The notes under the pieces: model-generated
Told to the model about the DNA's origin: nothing
Seen by the model: the letters and a program-made list of their open reading frames with translations, nothing else
The model's database searches: none
Made by a program: the position numbers and the translations under genes
Source of the DNA: CAYMYN01 sp964394665
GTDB taxonomy: Bacteria; Planctomycetota; UBA1135; GCA-002686595
DNA: 43,785 bases
Direction: 5' to 3'
Assembly (NCBI GenBank): GCA_964394665.1
Contig: CAYMYN010000036.1
Span: forward strand, 1-43,785
Shown here: one piece after another, positions 1-10,023 of the stretch
Layout: every line of letters starts with the position of its first letter
How positions within the stretch are numbered: the stretch's first letter is position 1

Positions 1-987
<987 letters not shown>

Positions 988-1200
988 AATTCTGCTTTTG
1001 TGTTTTGGAGTACGGAGCTCGTCTCGCGACGAGGCTCCTTGCTCGCTCTCATTTCAAGGGCCACCCTTGTTTTCAAAGAGCCGCAGGCGTCCCGACCGCG
1101 CACCGTCCCCACCGGTCTCCCGAGGGGTCGGGCGGGCCGTCCGGCCTGCCGCTTGTTCGTCTCGTTGGCCCCTTCGCTGCGCTTGCGTGCCGCGTTGGGG
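988..1200 (-). other. 16S rRNA leader with hairpin
   Basis: This is the likely transcribed leader between the promoter and mature 16S. It holds an inverted repeat at 1015-1038 (GAGCTCGTC, loop TCGC, GACGAGGCTC with one bulged base), which could be a pre-rRNA processing or antitermination structure. No protein-coding signal is seen. Confidence 0.45.
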
Positions 1201-1207
1201 AGGGCGG

Positions 1208-1255
1208 ATCATAGGCATCGCGAGGTCGCCGTCAACGGCACCTCGATTTTTTTTT
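1208..1255 (-). promoter_or_regulatory. Probable rRNA promoter: -35, -10 and upstream A-tract
   Basis: On the minus strand TTGACG (1230-1235) is followed after 16 bases by TATGAT (1208-1213), a near-consensus sigma-70-type promoter pointing at the 16S gene. A run of nine A residues (1247-1255) lies just upstream of the -35, where an UP element binds the alpha subunit in strong rRNA promoters. Transcription would start near 1200 and give a leader of about 213 bases before mature 16S. It is the clearest promoter in the window and stands out against the surrounding GC-rich sequence. Function is inferred from position and motif only. Confidence 0.75.
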
Positions 1256-1743
1256 GGCCGGACCTTCATCGTGGCCGCAAAGCCTTGCTGCCAAGGGGTT
1301 TATGAGCACAGAAAACTTCCCATCCGCGGGCTTCCGGGGGGTTCGGGGCGCGCCCTGGGGGGCAGGGAAGGTGGCCAGGGGGCCCCGCTGGGCCCCGAAA
1401 CTCCGCGGGCGTGCTCCTGGGCGCCGGGAACAGCCCCCGCCGCCCCCCGGGTGCTCCCCAGCGTTCCAGGCTGGGACGGCCCCCGGTGCCCGACGGGGAT
1501 CGCCTGGGGTCGGTGCCCCGGGCGCCCCCCGGGCCACTCCCCCACCTCCGGGCTCCTTCTCGCTCCCCCGTCTTGCGGCCCCCGCCGCCAGGGGTCCCGG
1601 GGAGCGCCCGCCCCCCTGGCCCGGACACCACCGGCGAGACCAAGCCGGCTCCTCCGCCCTCCAAGCGGCGGGCGCGGAGCCCCAGGTTCCCCTGGAGCGC
1701 CGCGCCCGGTGTGCGCGCCCGTGCGCGCGGGAGCCGCGGGGAC
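1256..1743. other. Non-coding GC-rich gap, possible terminator beyond the transpeptidase gene
   Basis: No convincing gene: the open frames here occur in several phases at once, as expected from extreme GC content with long C and G runs. About 15 bases past the transpeptidase stop, a small perfect hairpin GCGCGC-CCGT-GCGCGC lies at 1713-1728, and an imperfect one lies at about 1672-1705 (CCAGG/CCTGG core). Either could end the upstream transcript, although neither is followed by a T run. Confidence 0.35.
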
Positions 1744-3069
1744 CTACGGCCGCACCACGATCTCGCTGCCCACGGGCAGGATCTCGAACAGCTCCTCGAC
1801 GTCCGCGTTGCGCATGCGGATGCAGCCGTCGCTGGCGGCCTGGCCGATGGTCTGCGGCTCACGCGTGCCGTGGAAGCCCAGGCCTGTGCTGCCATCCCAC
1901 GCGATCCAGCGCGTGCCGAGCGGGTTCTCGGGGTGGCCGTAGGGAACGCGCGGGCGGCCGGGCGGGAACCAGGTCGGCTCGGGGGTCTTCTCGCCCACGG
2001 TGTACATGCCGGGGGCGGTCAGGCCTTCGCGGCCGGTCGCGACCTCCCAGGCGGCGACGACCTCCTCGCCGTGCAGGTAGAGCACGAAGAAGGCGTCGAG
2101 GTCCACCAGGGTGTGGACGCGGTCGGTCGGGATGCGCAGGCGCTGCCCTGGCTGGAGGTTCCGGCCCACGATCTGGTTGGCGCGCTCGATGAGGCCGGTG
2201 CACAGGTTCATGCCCTGCCGCTCCTCCACGATGCGCTTGCGGATCGCGACCAGGGTGTCGCCGCGCTGCACCTCGACCTCGAAGGAGGGCCACTCGCCCC
2301 GGCGGTTCCAGCGGTGGTGGGCCTGGGAGGTCGACAGCTCGGCGGCCCAGGTCCTCAGGGCGGGGCGCTCGGGCGCCCAGGGCGCGTCGAGCTCGCCCCG
2401 CAGCAGGGCCGACCAGGCCCGCGCGGCCTCGGGGTAGCGCCCAGCGCGCTGATCGCCCGTCGCCTGGTTCACGAGGCGCCCCATCGTGACGCCCAACAAC
2501 AGGGGACGTTCGAGCAGCGAGCGCAGCTCGCGGGGCTCGATGCGACGGCCCTCGACCCCGCGCCGCAGCACCTCGAGCTCGTCGCGCGAGACGTCGCTCG
2601 CGCCCTCGAGGCTGGCGAGCAACTCCCCCGCCTGCTGGTCGAGGCCCTTCACCAGGCAGGCGTAGGCGAAGACCAGCACGCGCCGCGTGCGGGAGAGGTT
2701 CGACTGGCGCTCGAGGTAGGCCGGCACCTCGTCGGTGCGGTGCAGCACCAGGCGCCCCTGCTCGATCGGATCGCCGAAGCTCCAGGTGACGTCGAGGCGC
2801 TCGGGCGCCGCGGCGGCCTGGGGAGCCGGATCGGGGAGCGGACGGGGGGTCGCCGCGCCCGAGGCGCTGTCCGCTCCGGGCTCGACCGGCGGGGTCCCGG
2901 GAGCGGCGCCGTTCGGGGCCTCGCCGACGAACTCCGCCACGGGCCGCAGCCGACCCGGCGCCCCCGGAGAAGCTGCCTCGGCTTCCGGCCCGGCGCCCTC
3001 GCCGGTCAGTTGCCGCCATCCGAAGTACCCCAAACCCGCTCCGAGGAGCAGGAGGAACCAGCCGCGCAT
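1744..3069 (-). CDS. L,D-transpeptidase (YkuD) with LysM domain
   Basis: This 441-residue protein probably forms 3-3 or related cross-links in peptidoglycan, or attaches a protein to it. A hydrophobic N-terminus (residues 4-17) suggests a membrane anchor or signal, followed by a Pro/Ala-rich linker to about residue 90. A LysM-type module spans about 264-314 (QRGDTLVAI ... LQPGQRLRIP). The YkuD domain is C-terminal (about 320-441), with the family signature HGT at 400-402 and SDGCIRM at 413-419, giving His400 and nucleophile Cys416. Residues 95-250 are helical and unassigned. It is downstream of ileS but separated by 468 bases, so it probably has its own promoter. Active peptidoglycan modification fits current knowledge that Planctomycetota have a wall; the exact bond made cannot be told. 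Confidence 0.88.
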   Translation of the reverse strand: MRGWFLLLLGAGLGYFGWRQLTGEGAGPEAEAASPGAPGRLRPVAEFVGEAPNGAAPGTPPVEPGADSASGAATPRPLPDPAPQAAAAPERLDVTWSFGDPIEQGRLVLHRTDEVPAYLERQSNLSRTRRVLVFAYACLVKGLDQQAGELLASLEGASDVSRDELEVLRRGVEGRRIEPRELRSLLERPLLLGVTMGRLVNQATGDQRAGRYPEAARAWSALLRGELDAPWAPERPALRTWAAELSTSQAHHRWNRRGEWPSFEVEVQRGDTLVAIRKRIVEERQGMNLCTGLIERANQIVGRNLQPGQRLRIPTDRVHTLVDLDAFFVLYLHGEEVVAAWEVATGREGLTAPGMYTVGEKTPEPTWFPPGRPRVPYGHPENPLGTRWIAWDGSTGLGFHGTREPQTIGQAASDGCIRMRNADVEELFEILPVGSEIVVRP

Positions 3070-3537
3070 GTCGCCCCCGTCGTGCCTGAGTGGGACCGTG
3101 ACGGCGTCGCGAGCCTGCGGCGACGCACCGGCCGCATGGTGGAAGGGCGGGTGGGCCGGATCAAGGGCGAGGACCGATCCGGCGCGGGGACGACGACCCG
3201 CGTCGGGGCGTCGGGCGCGCGCAGCTCGCTCCCGACGCGTGGCGCCGAGCGCCCGTCACGGGCGCGGTCGGGCCCCGCGACACCCCACCGCGCCCTGCGG
3301 CGCGTGGGGGTCGAGGTTCAGGGGCCCCGGCTTCACCGCTCCCGGTTCGGCCCGGAACCTATCGGTTCCAGGTGGGCACGACCCGGTCGAGGGGTTGCCT
3401 CTCCCGAGGGATGGTGCCCAGGTTGTCGACATTCGGCTCCAGGGATCTCGCGGGTGGCGAGTGGGCTAGGTGCCCCCGAGCCCCGAAGCTAGCACCCTGC
3501 GCGCGGGCTCACAACGGGGGCCAGGGCGCGCGCACCC
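3070..3537. other. Intergenic gap between ileS and the transpeptidase gene
   Basis: No gene is supported here. The only structure I see is a small inverted repeat, GGAACC-TATC-GGTTCC, at 3354-3369. No clear -35/-10 pair was found on the minus strand, although the promoter of the transpeptidase gene is expected in this stretch. Confidence 0.4.
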
Positions 3538-6500
3538 TCAACCGAGCGGCGCGAGCGAAGCGCGCAGGACCTGGCCGTCGTCGAGCACCCACTCGCTCCA
3601 GTCCTCGCCGGACGCGGGGTCTGGTCCGACCGCGAGCTCTGGAGCCAGACACTCGCTCGCGAGCAGCTCGCGATGGCGCACGAGGGCCGCCTGCAACGCG
3701 GGGCCGCTGGCGCCCAGCCGCAGTCGGATGCGTTGCTCGAGCGCGAGTCCGCGCTCCTTGCGCAGGCCGTTGATGCGGCTCACCGCTTCGCGCGCCAGGC
3801 CTTCGGCCAGGAGGGCGTCGTCGAGCTCGGTGTCGAGGAACACCACCAACCGCCCGTCGGTCTCGAGCTCGAAGTCGGCGTTGGTCTCGACCTGCACGTC
3901 CACGTCGCCGGGCTCGAGCAGCAGCTCCTCGCCGCCGACGGTGAGCGAGATTCCCTCGCCGCGGCGCAGGCGCGCCACGTCCGCGCCGTCCAGGGCCGCG
4001 ATGGCCGCCGCGGCCTCCTTCATGCGGGCCCCGAGCTTCTTGCCCAGGGTGCGGAAGTTGGCCTTGGCGCGCAGGCGCACGAGCTCCCCGTCGTCGGCCG
4101 CGAGGGTGCCCCAGGCCTTGACGTTCAGCTCGTCGAGCACCTGATGGGTGGCGAAGGACGAACGCAGGAGCGTCAGCGCGCGTTCGTCCGAGGAACGCAC
4201 CGAGATCGAGCGCAAGGGCTGGCGCACGCGCAGCCCCAGGCGCTCGCGCAGCGCGCGGCCCAGGCGCACGACGGCGGCCACGGTCTGCATGGCCTGCTCG
4301 AGCTCGGCGTCGATGCGCTCGGGGCGCGGGGCGGGCAGGCGCTCGGCGTGCACGCTCGAGGCCCCGCCCGCGAGCCGCTCCCAGAGCAGCTCGGCCAGGA
4401 AGGGCGCGAAGGGCGCCATGGTGAGCGCGACGGTCGAGAGCGCCTCGTGCAGCGTGCCGTGGGCCGAACGTTTGTCGGCGCCCAGCTCGCCCTTCCAGAA
4501 GCGTCTCCGGTTGCGGCGGATGTACCAGTTGGACAACTCGTCGACGACGAAGTCCTCGATCGCGCGGCAGGTCCCGACCAGGTCGTAGTCCGCCATGCGC
4601 CCGGCGGTCTCGGCCAGCAGGCTCTCGCTGCGCGAGACGAGCCAGCGGTCGATCTCGGGCCGCTCGGCGAGCGGCGGCGCGGGATCGCGCACGGGGTCCC
4701 AACCGTCGACGCGCGCGTACTCGGCGAGGAAACGATAGCTGTTGACCAGCGTGCCGAGGAAGCGCCGCCGCACGTCCAGCACGCCCTCCTCGTCGAAGCG
4801 CTTGGGCAACCAGGGCGCGCCGCTCGCGAGCAGGTACCAGCGCAGCGCGTCGATGCCGTGCGTCGCGATCGCCTGCCAAGGGTCGACGACGTTGCCCAGG
4901 CTCTTGGACATCTTGACGCCGTCCTTGTCGAGCAGGAGCCCGTTCACCACGCACGCTCGGTAGATCGGGCCGTCCGGCAGCTCCTCCTCGCCCAAGGACG
5001 TCAGGAAGGCGCCGACCGCGAGCAGCGTGTAGAACCAACCGCGGGTCTGGTCGAGGCCCTCGGCGATGAAGTCGGCCGGGAACTGCGAGCGCACCAACGC
5101 GCGGCCCTCGCCCCGCGGCCAGCCGTACTGCGCGTAGGGCATCGAGCCCGAGTCGAGCCAGCAATCGGCGACCGAGCTGGTACGCCGCATCGTCCCGCCG
5201 CAGCTCTCGCACGGGAAGTGCAGCGTGTCGATCAGCGGCTTGTGGTTGTCGAAACCCTCGGGCAGCGGGCCGGCGAGGGCCTCGAGCTCCGCGACGCTGC
5301 CGATGGCGCGCTGGGCGTCGCAACCCTCGCACTCCCAGAAGGGCAGGGGCGTGCCCCAGTACCGCTCGCGGGAGATGTTCCAGTCGACGTTGTTCTCGAG
5401 CCAGTCGCCCAGGCGTTTCTCCCCCACCTCGCGCGGGACCCAGCGCGTGCGGCGGTTGAGCTCGAGCATGCGCTGCTTGTAGGCGCTCGTGCGCAGGTAC
5501 CAGGCCGGCGTGGCGAAGTAGAACAGCGGCGTCTTGCAGCGCCAGCAGTGCGGATAGCTGTGCGGCTCGCGGGCCTTCTTGAACAAGAGGCCGCGGGCCT
5601 TGAGGTCCTCCATCAGGGCCTCGTCGGCGTCCTTGAAGAAAGTCCCGGCGCGCACGCCGGCCACGTCGACGAGGAAGCGCCCCTCGGGACCGACGGCCTG
5701 CAGCACGGGCAGGCGGTGGCGCTGCGCGGTGTCCCAGTCCTCGGCGCCGTAGGAGGGCGCCTGGTGCACGATTCCCGTGCCGTCCTCGGTGGTGACGTAC
5801 TCGGCCGCGACGACCTGCAGGCGCGCGGCCGGGTCGGCGGTCCAGGTGCCGGGCTCGACCTCCGGTACGGCGGCCTCGAAGAGCGGCAGGTAGCGCCGCC
5901 CCACGAGCTCCTCGCCGCGCAGGGTCCCGAGCACCTCGTACCCGGCGGGCAACACGGCCGCGGCGCGCGCGGCGGCGACCCACACGAGCTCGTGGCCGCG
6001 GGAACCGGGTTGTTCGCCCTTGGGGACGGGGAGCGCGACGCGCGCGCGGACGTACTCGACCCGCGGGTGCACCGCGAGGGCGACGTTGGAGGGCAAGGTC
6101 CAGGGGGTCGTGGTCCAGGCGAGCAGGCTCTCAGGTTCCTCTCCCTGCCCGCGCTCCATCCGCAGGCGCACGATCACGCTGGGGTCGGTGAGGTCCTGGT
6201 AGACGCCGGGTTGCCCCAGCTCGTGGGAGGAGAGCCCCGTGCCGCAGCGGCCACAGAAGGGCACCACGCGTTTGCCCCTGTAGACGAGGCCTTTGTCGTG
6301 GAAGCGCTTCAGCACGGCCCACACCGACTCGACGTACTCGGGCGCGTAGGTGACGTAGGCGTTCTCGTAGTCGAGCCAGAAGCCCATGCGCTCGCTGAGC
6401 TCCTCCCACTCGCGACGGTACTTCCAGACCGACTCGCGGCAGCGGCGGTTGAACTCCGCCACGCCGAAGCGCTCGATCTCGGGTTTCCCCGAGATGCCGA

Positions 6501-6831
6501 GCTCGCGCTCGACCTCGAGCTCGACCGGCAGGCCGTGGGTGTCCCAGCCGGCTTTGCGCACGACCTGCTTGCCCAGCATGGTCTGCCAGCGGCAGACCGC
6601 GTCCTTGATCGTGCGCGCCATCACGTGGTGGATGCCGGGCCGACCGTTGGCCGTCGGCGGCCCCTCCCAGAACACGAAGGGCGGCGCGCCCGCGCGCGCG
6701 GCCTGGACCGCGTCGAAGGTGCCGCGCTCGCGCCAGGCCGCGAGCACTTCGCGCTCGGCCTGGTCGGGGGCGCTGCCCACGCACTCGGGCAACGGAGCGA
6801 GGAGCGCGCCGGGGTTCGGACGGGATGCCAT
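3538..6831 (-). CDS. ileS: Isoleucyl-tRNA synthetase, IleRS2 type with GXHH motif
   Basis: Charges tRNA-Ile with isoleucine in the cytoplasm; 1097 residues, full length. The class I core shows the first signature as GIHH (residues 66-69) rather than H-x-G-H, and KMSKS at 640-644. The CP1 editing domain is present (TTPWTLPSN near 240-249; GTGIVHQAPSYGAEDWD near 352-367). Cys pairs CGRC (193-196), CWRC (429-432) and CESC (541-544) are probable metal sites. The long C-terminal region resembles the eukaryote/archaea-like IleRS2 form. IleRS2 enzymes as a class resist mupirocin, and the GXHH variant has been reported to be hyper-resistant. ATG start, 24 bases after the upstream oxidoreductase stop, so likely cotranscribed with the lipid A genes. 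Confidence 0.97.
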   Translation of the reverse strand: MASRPNPGALLAPLPECVGSAPDQAEREVLAAWRERGTFDAVQAARAGAPPFVFWEGPPTANGRPGIHHVMARTIKDAVCRWQTMLGKQVVRKAGWDTHGLPVELEVERELGISGKPEIERFGVAEFNRRCRESVWKYRREWEELSERMGFWLDYENAYVTYAPEYVESVWAVLKRFHDKGLVYRGKRVVPFCGRCGTGLSSHELGQPGVYQDLTDPSVIVRLRMERGQGEEPESLLAWTTTPWTLPSNVALAVHPRVEYVRARVALPVPKGEQPGSRGHELVWVAAARAAAVLPAGYEVLGTLRGEELVGRRYLPLFEAAVPEVEPGTWTADPAARLQVVAAEYVTTEDGTGIVHQAPSYGAEDWDTAQRHRLPVLQAVGPEGRFLVDVAGVRAGTFFKDADEALMEDLKARGLLFKKAREPHSYPHCWRCKTPLFYFATPAWYLRTSAYKQRMLELNRRTRWVPREVGEKRLGDWLENNVDWNISRERYWGTPLPFWECEGCDAQRAIGSVAELEALAGPLPEGFDNHKPLIDTLHFPCESCGGTMRRTSSVADCWLDSGSMPYAQYGWPRGEGRALVRSQFPADFIAEGLDQTRGWFYTLLAVGAFLTSLGEEELPDGPIYRACVVNGLLLDKDGVKMSKSLGNVVDPWQAIATHGIDALRWYLLASGAPWLPKRFDEEGVLDVRRRFLGTLVNSYRFLAEYARVDGWDPVRDPAPPLAERPEIDRWLVSRSESLLAETAGRMADYDLVGTCRAIEDFVVDELSNWYIRRNRRRFWKGELGADKRSAHGTLHEALSTVALTMAPFAPFLAELLWERLAGGASSVHAERLPAPRPERIDAELEQAMQTVAAVVRLGRALRERLGLRVRQPLRSISVRSSDERALTLLRSSFATHQVLDELNVKAWGTLAADDGELVRLRAKANFRTLGKKLGARMKEAAAAIAALDGADVARLRRGEGISLTVGGEELLLEPGDVDVQVETNADFELETDGRLVVFLDTELDDALLAEGLAREAVSRINGLRKERGLALEQRIRLRLGASGPALQAALVRHRELLASECLAPELAVGPDPASGEDWSEWVLDDGQVLRASLAPLG

Positions 6832-6855
6832 GCGTCGAGGGTGCGGAGAGAGGTC

Positions 6856-7869
6856 CTACCAGGTGCCCTGACGGATCAGGGTCGAGATGCGTTCGGCGAG
6901 CTCGAGGGCGCGGCGGCCGTCCTGACCCGTGACCTCCGGCTCGGTCCCGGCGCGCACGCTGGCGAGGAAGCTCGCCAATTCGGCCTGCAAGGGCCGCTGG
7001 TGCCCCTGGAGCTCGAGCTGGGTGACCGAGAGCACGCCGCGCGTGAGCCAGTCGCTGCGCGCGGCCAGCTCGCGCGGGTCCATCGAGCGCAGCGCCGCGC
7101 GGCCCGCCTCCCACTCCGGCCCTTTGGCGACCACCAGGCCGTGGTTCTCCTGGAAGTCGAGGCTCACGTAGCCCTGCGAGGAGAACAGCCGGAAGCGGCG
7201 CATGGGCTTGAGCGAGGCCCGGCTGGCGGTGACGTTGGCGCGCGCGCCGTTCTTGAAGATCAGGCGCACCGACGCCACGTCCTCGTGCTCGGTCAGGATC
7301 GCGCCGCCCGCGGCGTCGATCGACTCGACCTCGTCCCCGATGAGCTCGAGCACCAGGTCGAGGTCGTGGATCATGAGGTCGTGCACGACCCCGACGTCGG
7401 TCCCGCGCAGGCCGAAGGGCGCCAGGCGGTGGCACTCGATGAAGCGCGGGCGGACCCCCATCTCGCGCACCCGGATCACGCCCGGTTGGAAACGCTCGAC
7501 GTGGCCCACGGCCAGGGCCGCGCGGCCGCGCTGCGCGGCGGCCAGGATGCGGTCGGCCTGCTCGAGGTCGGGGGCCAGGGGTTTCTCGACCAGCAGCGGC
7601 ACCCCGCGCTCGAGCAGGGGCACGGCCACGTCGGCGTGGAACCGCGTGGGCACCACGACGCTGGCGGCGTCCAGGTGCTCGGGCAGGTCCTCGATCGAGG
7701 CAAGGGCCGGACAGCCGAGCTCGCCCGCCAGCGCGGCCGCCCGCGCGTGATCGTGGTCCACCAACGCGACCAGCTCGACGTCCGGCATCCCGGCGTAGAT
7801 GCGCGCGTGGTACGTGCCGAGGTGCCCGACGCCGACGACGGCCACCCGCAGCCTCGCGGGGGCGCTCAT
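6856..7869 (-). CDS. Gfo/Idh/MocA oxidoreductase coupled to lpxA (candidate UDP-GlcNAc 3-dehydrogenase, GnnA-like)
   Basis: A 337-residue NAD(P)-dependent sugar oxidoreductase. The N-terminal Rossmann fold begins with VAVVGVGHLGTYHA (about 9-22), the family EKPLAP motif follows in the first domain, and the C-terminal alpha/beta domain contains the HDLMIHDLDL helix. Its ATG overlaps the lpxA stop by four bases (ATGA at 7866-7869), so the two are translationally coupled. In Acidithiobacillus and Leptospira a similar oxidoreductase, GnnA, lies next to lpxA and with the aminotransferase GnnB makes UDP-GlcNAc3N for amide-linked lipid A. No GnnB is in this window. The family call is secure; the GnnA role is inference from context. 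Confidence 0.9.
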   Translation of the reverse strand: MSAPARLRVAVVGVGHLGTYHARIYAGMPDVELVALVDHDHARAAALAGELGCPALASIEDLPEHLDAASVVVPTRFHADVAVPLLERGVPLLVEKPLAPDLEQADRILAAAQRGRAALAVGHVERFQPGVIRVREMGVRPRFIECHRLAPFGLRGTDVGVVHDLMIHDLDLVLELIGDEVESIDAAGGAILTEHEDVASVRLIFKNGARANVTASRASLKPMRRFRLFSSQGYVSLDFQENHGLVVAKGPEWEAGRAALRSMDPRELAARSDWLTRGVLSVTQLELQGHQRPLQAELASFLASVRAGTEPEVTGQDGRRALELAERISTLIRQGTW

Positions 7870-8720
7870 GGCCGCCCGACGCCCTCGACCAGGAAGCGCT
7901 CTCCCTGCAGCGCGAACTCCGCGCGCAGGCTCTCGCGGTGGCGCCCCTTGGTCCCGGCCTCGGTGTTCTGCAGGGAACGCACGAGGTTCGCCAGCGGCGA
8001 GGACGGCGTGGCCTCGGCCGCCAGCTCCTCGAGCACCTGCTTGCGCGGCCGCGTGGAGCGGTAGATGCGCCGGAACGCGACGCGCAGGGCCTCGACCTCG
8101 TCCTCCGGGAACCCTGCGCGGGTCATGCCGACGACGTTCACGCCCCGGACGCGGCTGGGGTGGCCCTCGATGATCATGTAGGGCGGCGCGTCCTGCACCA
8201 GGCGCGTCATGCCGCCCACGTAGGCGTAGTCGCCGACGGTCAGGAAGTGGTGCGCCGCGACGCCGCCCGAGAGGTTCGCGCCCTTGCCCACGAGCACGTG
8301 CCCGGCGAGCATCACGTTGTTGGCCAGGATCACGTCGTCGCCGATCTCGCAGTCGTGGGCCACGTGGCTGCAGGCCATCAACAGGCAGCCGCTGCCGACG
8401 CGCGTGTAACCCCCGCCCTTGATCGTGCCGCGGTTGATGGTCACGAACTCGCGGATCATGTTGCGGTCGCCGATCTCGAGGCGCGTCGGCTCGCCGCGGT
8501 AGGACTTGTCCTGCGGCGGGCCGCCCAGGCTCGCCTGGCCCACCACGAAGTTGTCGGCGCCCAAGGTCGTGTGCCCGTCGAGCACGACCTGCGGCCCGAT
8601 GCGGGTGCGGTCCCCGACCCGCACGTGGGGACCGAGGACCGTGTAGGGGCCGACTTCGACGTCGACGCCGAGCTCGGCGCCCTCGGAGATCATCGCGGTG
8701 CTGTGGATGTGCGTCGCCAT
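7866..8720 (-). CDS. lpxA: UDP-N-acetylglucosamine O- (or N-) acyltransferase LpxA
   Basis: First acylation step of lipid A synthesis: transfers a 3-hydroxyacyl chain from acyl carrier protein to the 3-position of UDP-GlcNAc or its 3-amino analogue. The 284-residue length is close to the family norm. The N-terminal two thirds is a left-handed parallel beta helix of hexapeptide repeats; the conserved MACSHVAHDC segment gives His119 and His122, the latter equivalent to the catalytic His125 of E. coli. The C-terminal helical domain begins near residue 205. It sits 10 bases after lpxC-fabZ and overlaps the following oxidoreductase by four bases, so it belongs to the lipid A operon. Chain length and O versus N selectivity cannot be read from the sequence. 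Confidence 0.96.
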   Translation of the reverse strand: MATHIHSTAMISEGAELGVDVEVGPYTVLGPHVRVGDRTRIGPQVVLDGHTTLGADNFVVGQASLGGPPQDKSYRGEPTRLEIGDRNMIREFVTINRGTIKGGGYTRVGSGCLLMACSHVAHDCEIGDDVILANNVMLAGHVLVGKGANLSGGVAAHHFLTVGDYAYVGGMTRLVQDAPPYMIIEGHPSRVRGVNVVGMTRAGFPEDEVEALRVAFRRIYRSTRPRKQVLEELAAEATPSSPLANLVRSLQNTEAGTKGRHRESLRAEFALQGERFLVEGVGRP

Positions 8721-8730
8721 GGTGTGCCTC

Positions 8731-10023
8731 TCACGCGTCGACCATCGTGAACATCAGGCTGGCCTCGCAGACCAGACGCCCCGCCACGCTGCCCGTGGCC
8801 CGGACCTGGGCCATTTGCCCCTTCATCTTGAGCGTCTCGACCTCGAGCCGCAATTGATCCCCCGGCTCCACGGCCCCGCGCAGCTTGACCTTGTCGATCG
8901 CCCACAGGACGGCCAGCTTGCCGGTGTGCTCCATCTTGCGCAGCAGGAGCAACCCCGCGAGCTGCGCCATGGCCTCGAGCTGCAACACCCCGGGCATCAG
9001 GGGCCGGCCGGGGAAGTGACCCTGGAAGTAGGGCTCGTTGATGGTGACGTTCTTGACCGCCACCGCGCGTTTGTAGCCGTCGATCTCGATCACCCGATCC
9101 ACCAGCAGGAAGGGGTACCGGTGCGGCAGCATGCGCAGGATCTCGCCCACGTCGAGCCCCGAGTCCCGCCGGATCACGCCGCCGGTCTCGCGGCGCTGCA
9201 TCAGGTCGGTCAGGCGCCGGACCAGCTCGGCGTTGGTGTGGTGCCCCGAGCGCGTGGCGATGATGTGCGCGTAGAGGTCCGCCCCGAGCAGGCCCAGGTC
9301 GCCGATGAGGTCGAGCAGCTTGTGCCGCACGGGCTCGTCGGGGAAGCGGAACTGGACCTCCGGATCGCCCAGCACGACCGTGTTCTCGCGCGTGGCGCCC
9401 TTGCCGAAGCCGGCCGCGCGCAGGGCTTCGACCTCGGAGGCCAGGCAGAAGGTCCGCGCGGGGGCGATCTCCTGCTCGAAGGCCAGCGGGTCGAGATCGA
9501 CCTGGAACGAGCCCCCCTGGACGCCGGGTTCGTCGAAGGAGGCGACGTACTGCAGGGTCAGCACGTCCTTCTCGGTCGGGAGCGCCACCAGCGTCGCTTC
9601 GCCGTGGCGCACGAAGACCGGCTCGTCGAGCTTGAACACCCGTGCCTCGGCCTTCTGCTCGACCACGCCGGCCTGCTTGAAGAGTTCGAGGTAGGGGCGC
9701 GCGCTGCCGTCCATGCCCGGCAGCTCGGGGCCCGAGATCTCGATGGTGAGGTTGTCGAGGCCGAGCCCCTGGCAGGCGGCGAGCAGGTGCTCGATCGTGT
9801 CGACCTCGGCCTGGCCGCGCTGCAGGCGCGTGCGGCGCTCCATCGAGGAGTGGTACGAGATGCGCGCCGGGATCGGCTGGGCGTCGGGCAGGTCCGTGCG
9901 CAGGAACTCGATCCCGTGATCGGGCGGGGCCGGCAACACGCGCAGTTGGATGGTCTCGCCGCTGTGCAGGCCCACGCCGGCGACCTCCACGGCCGTGCGC
10001 AGGGTTCGTTGGCGTCGCGTCAC
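8731..10023 (-). CDS. lpxC/fabZ: Bifunctional UDP-3-O-acyl-GlcNAc deacetylase / 3-hydroxyacyl-ACP dehydratase (LpxC-FabZ fusion)
   Basis: One 430-residue protein joins the committed lipid A deacetylase to the fatty-acid dehydratase. LpxC part, about 1-280: Glu78 and His79 (TIEHLLAA), His234 and Asp238 (RHKLLDLIGDL), and the GHHTNAEL motif at 260-267, together giving the zinc ligands and general acid/base. FabZ part, about 290-430: LPHRYPFLLVDR (299-310), with catalytic His336 (FQGHFPGRP) and Glu350 (QLEAMAQL). Such fusions are known in Bacteroidota and some other phyla. I chose the GTG at 10021-10023 because family proteins start just before this point and it overlaps the lpxD stop (GTGA). 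The fusion fixes a 1:1 ratio of enzymes competing for the same hydroxyacyl-ACP pool. Confidence 0.95.
   Translation of the reverse strand: MTRRQRTLRTAVEVAGVGLHSGETIQLRVLPAPPDHGIEFLRTDLPDAQPIPARISYHSSMERRTRLQRGQAEVDTIEHLLAACQGLGLDNLTIEISGPELPGMDGSARPYLELFKQAGVVEQKAEARVFKLDEPVFVRHGEATLVALPTEKDVLTLQYVASFDEPGVQGGSFQVDLDPLAFEQEIAPARTFCLASEVEALRAAGFGKGATRENTVVLGDPEVQFRFPDEPVRHKLLDLIGDLGLLGADLYAHIIATRSGHHTNAELVRRLTDLMQRRETGGVIRRDSGLDVGEILRMLPHRYPFLLVDRVIEIDGYKRAVAVKNVTINEPYFQGHFPGRPLMPGVLQLEAMAQLAGLLLLRKMEHTGKLAVLWAIDKVKLRGAVEPGDQLRLEVETLKMKGQMAQVRATGSVAGRLVCEASLMFTMVDA

Noticed and set aside
1000..1740. Open frames on both strands between the 16S gene and the transpeptidase gene
   Set aside because: They overlap in several phases with low-complexity Pro/Arg/Gly composition and cover the rRNA promoter.
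3673..8064. A 1463-residue plus-strand open frame opposite ileS and the lipid A genes
   Set aside because: It is antisense to well-recognised genes and its His/Ala/Gly/Arg-rich composition is that of a GC-rich shadow frame.
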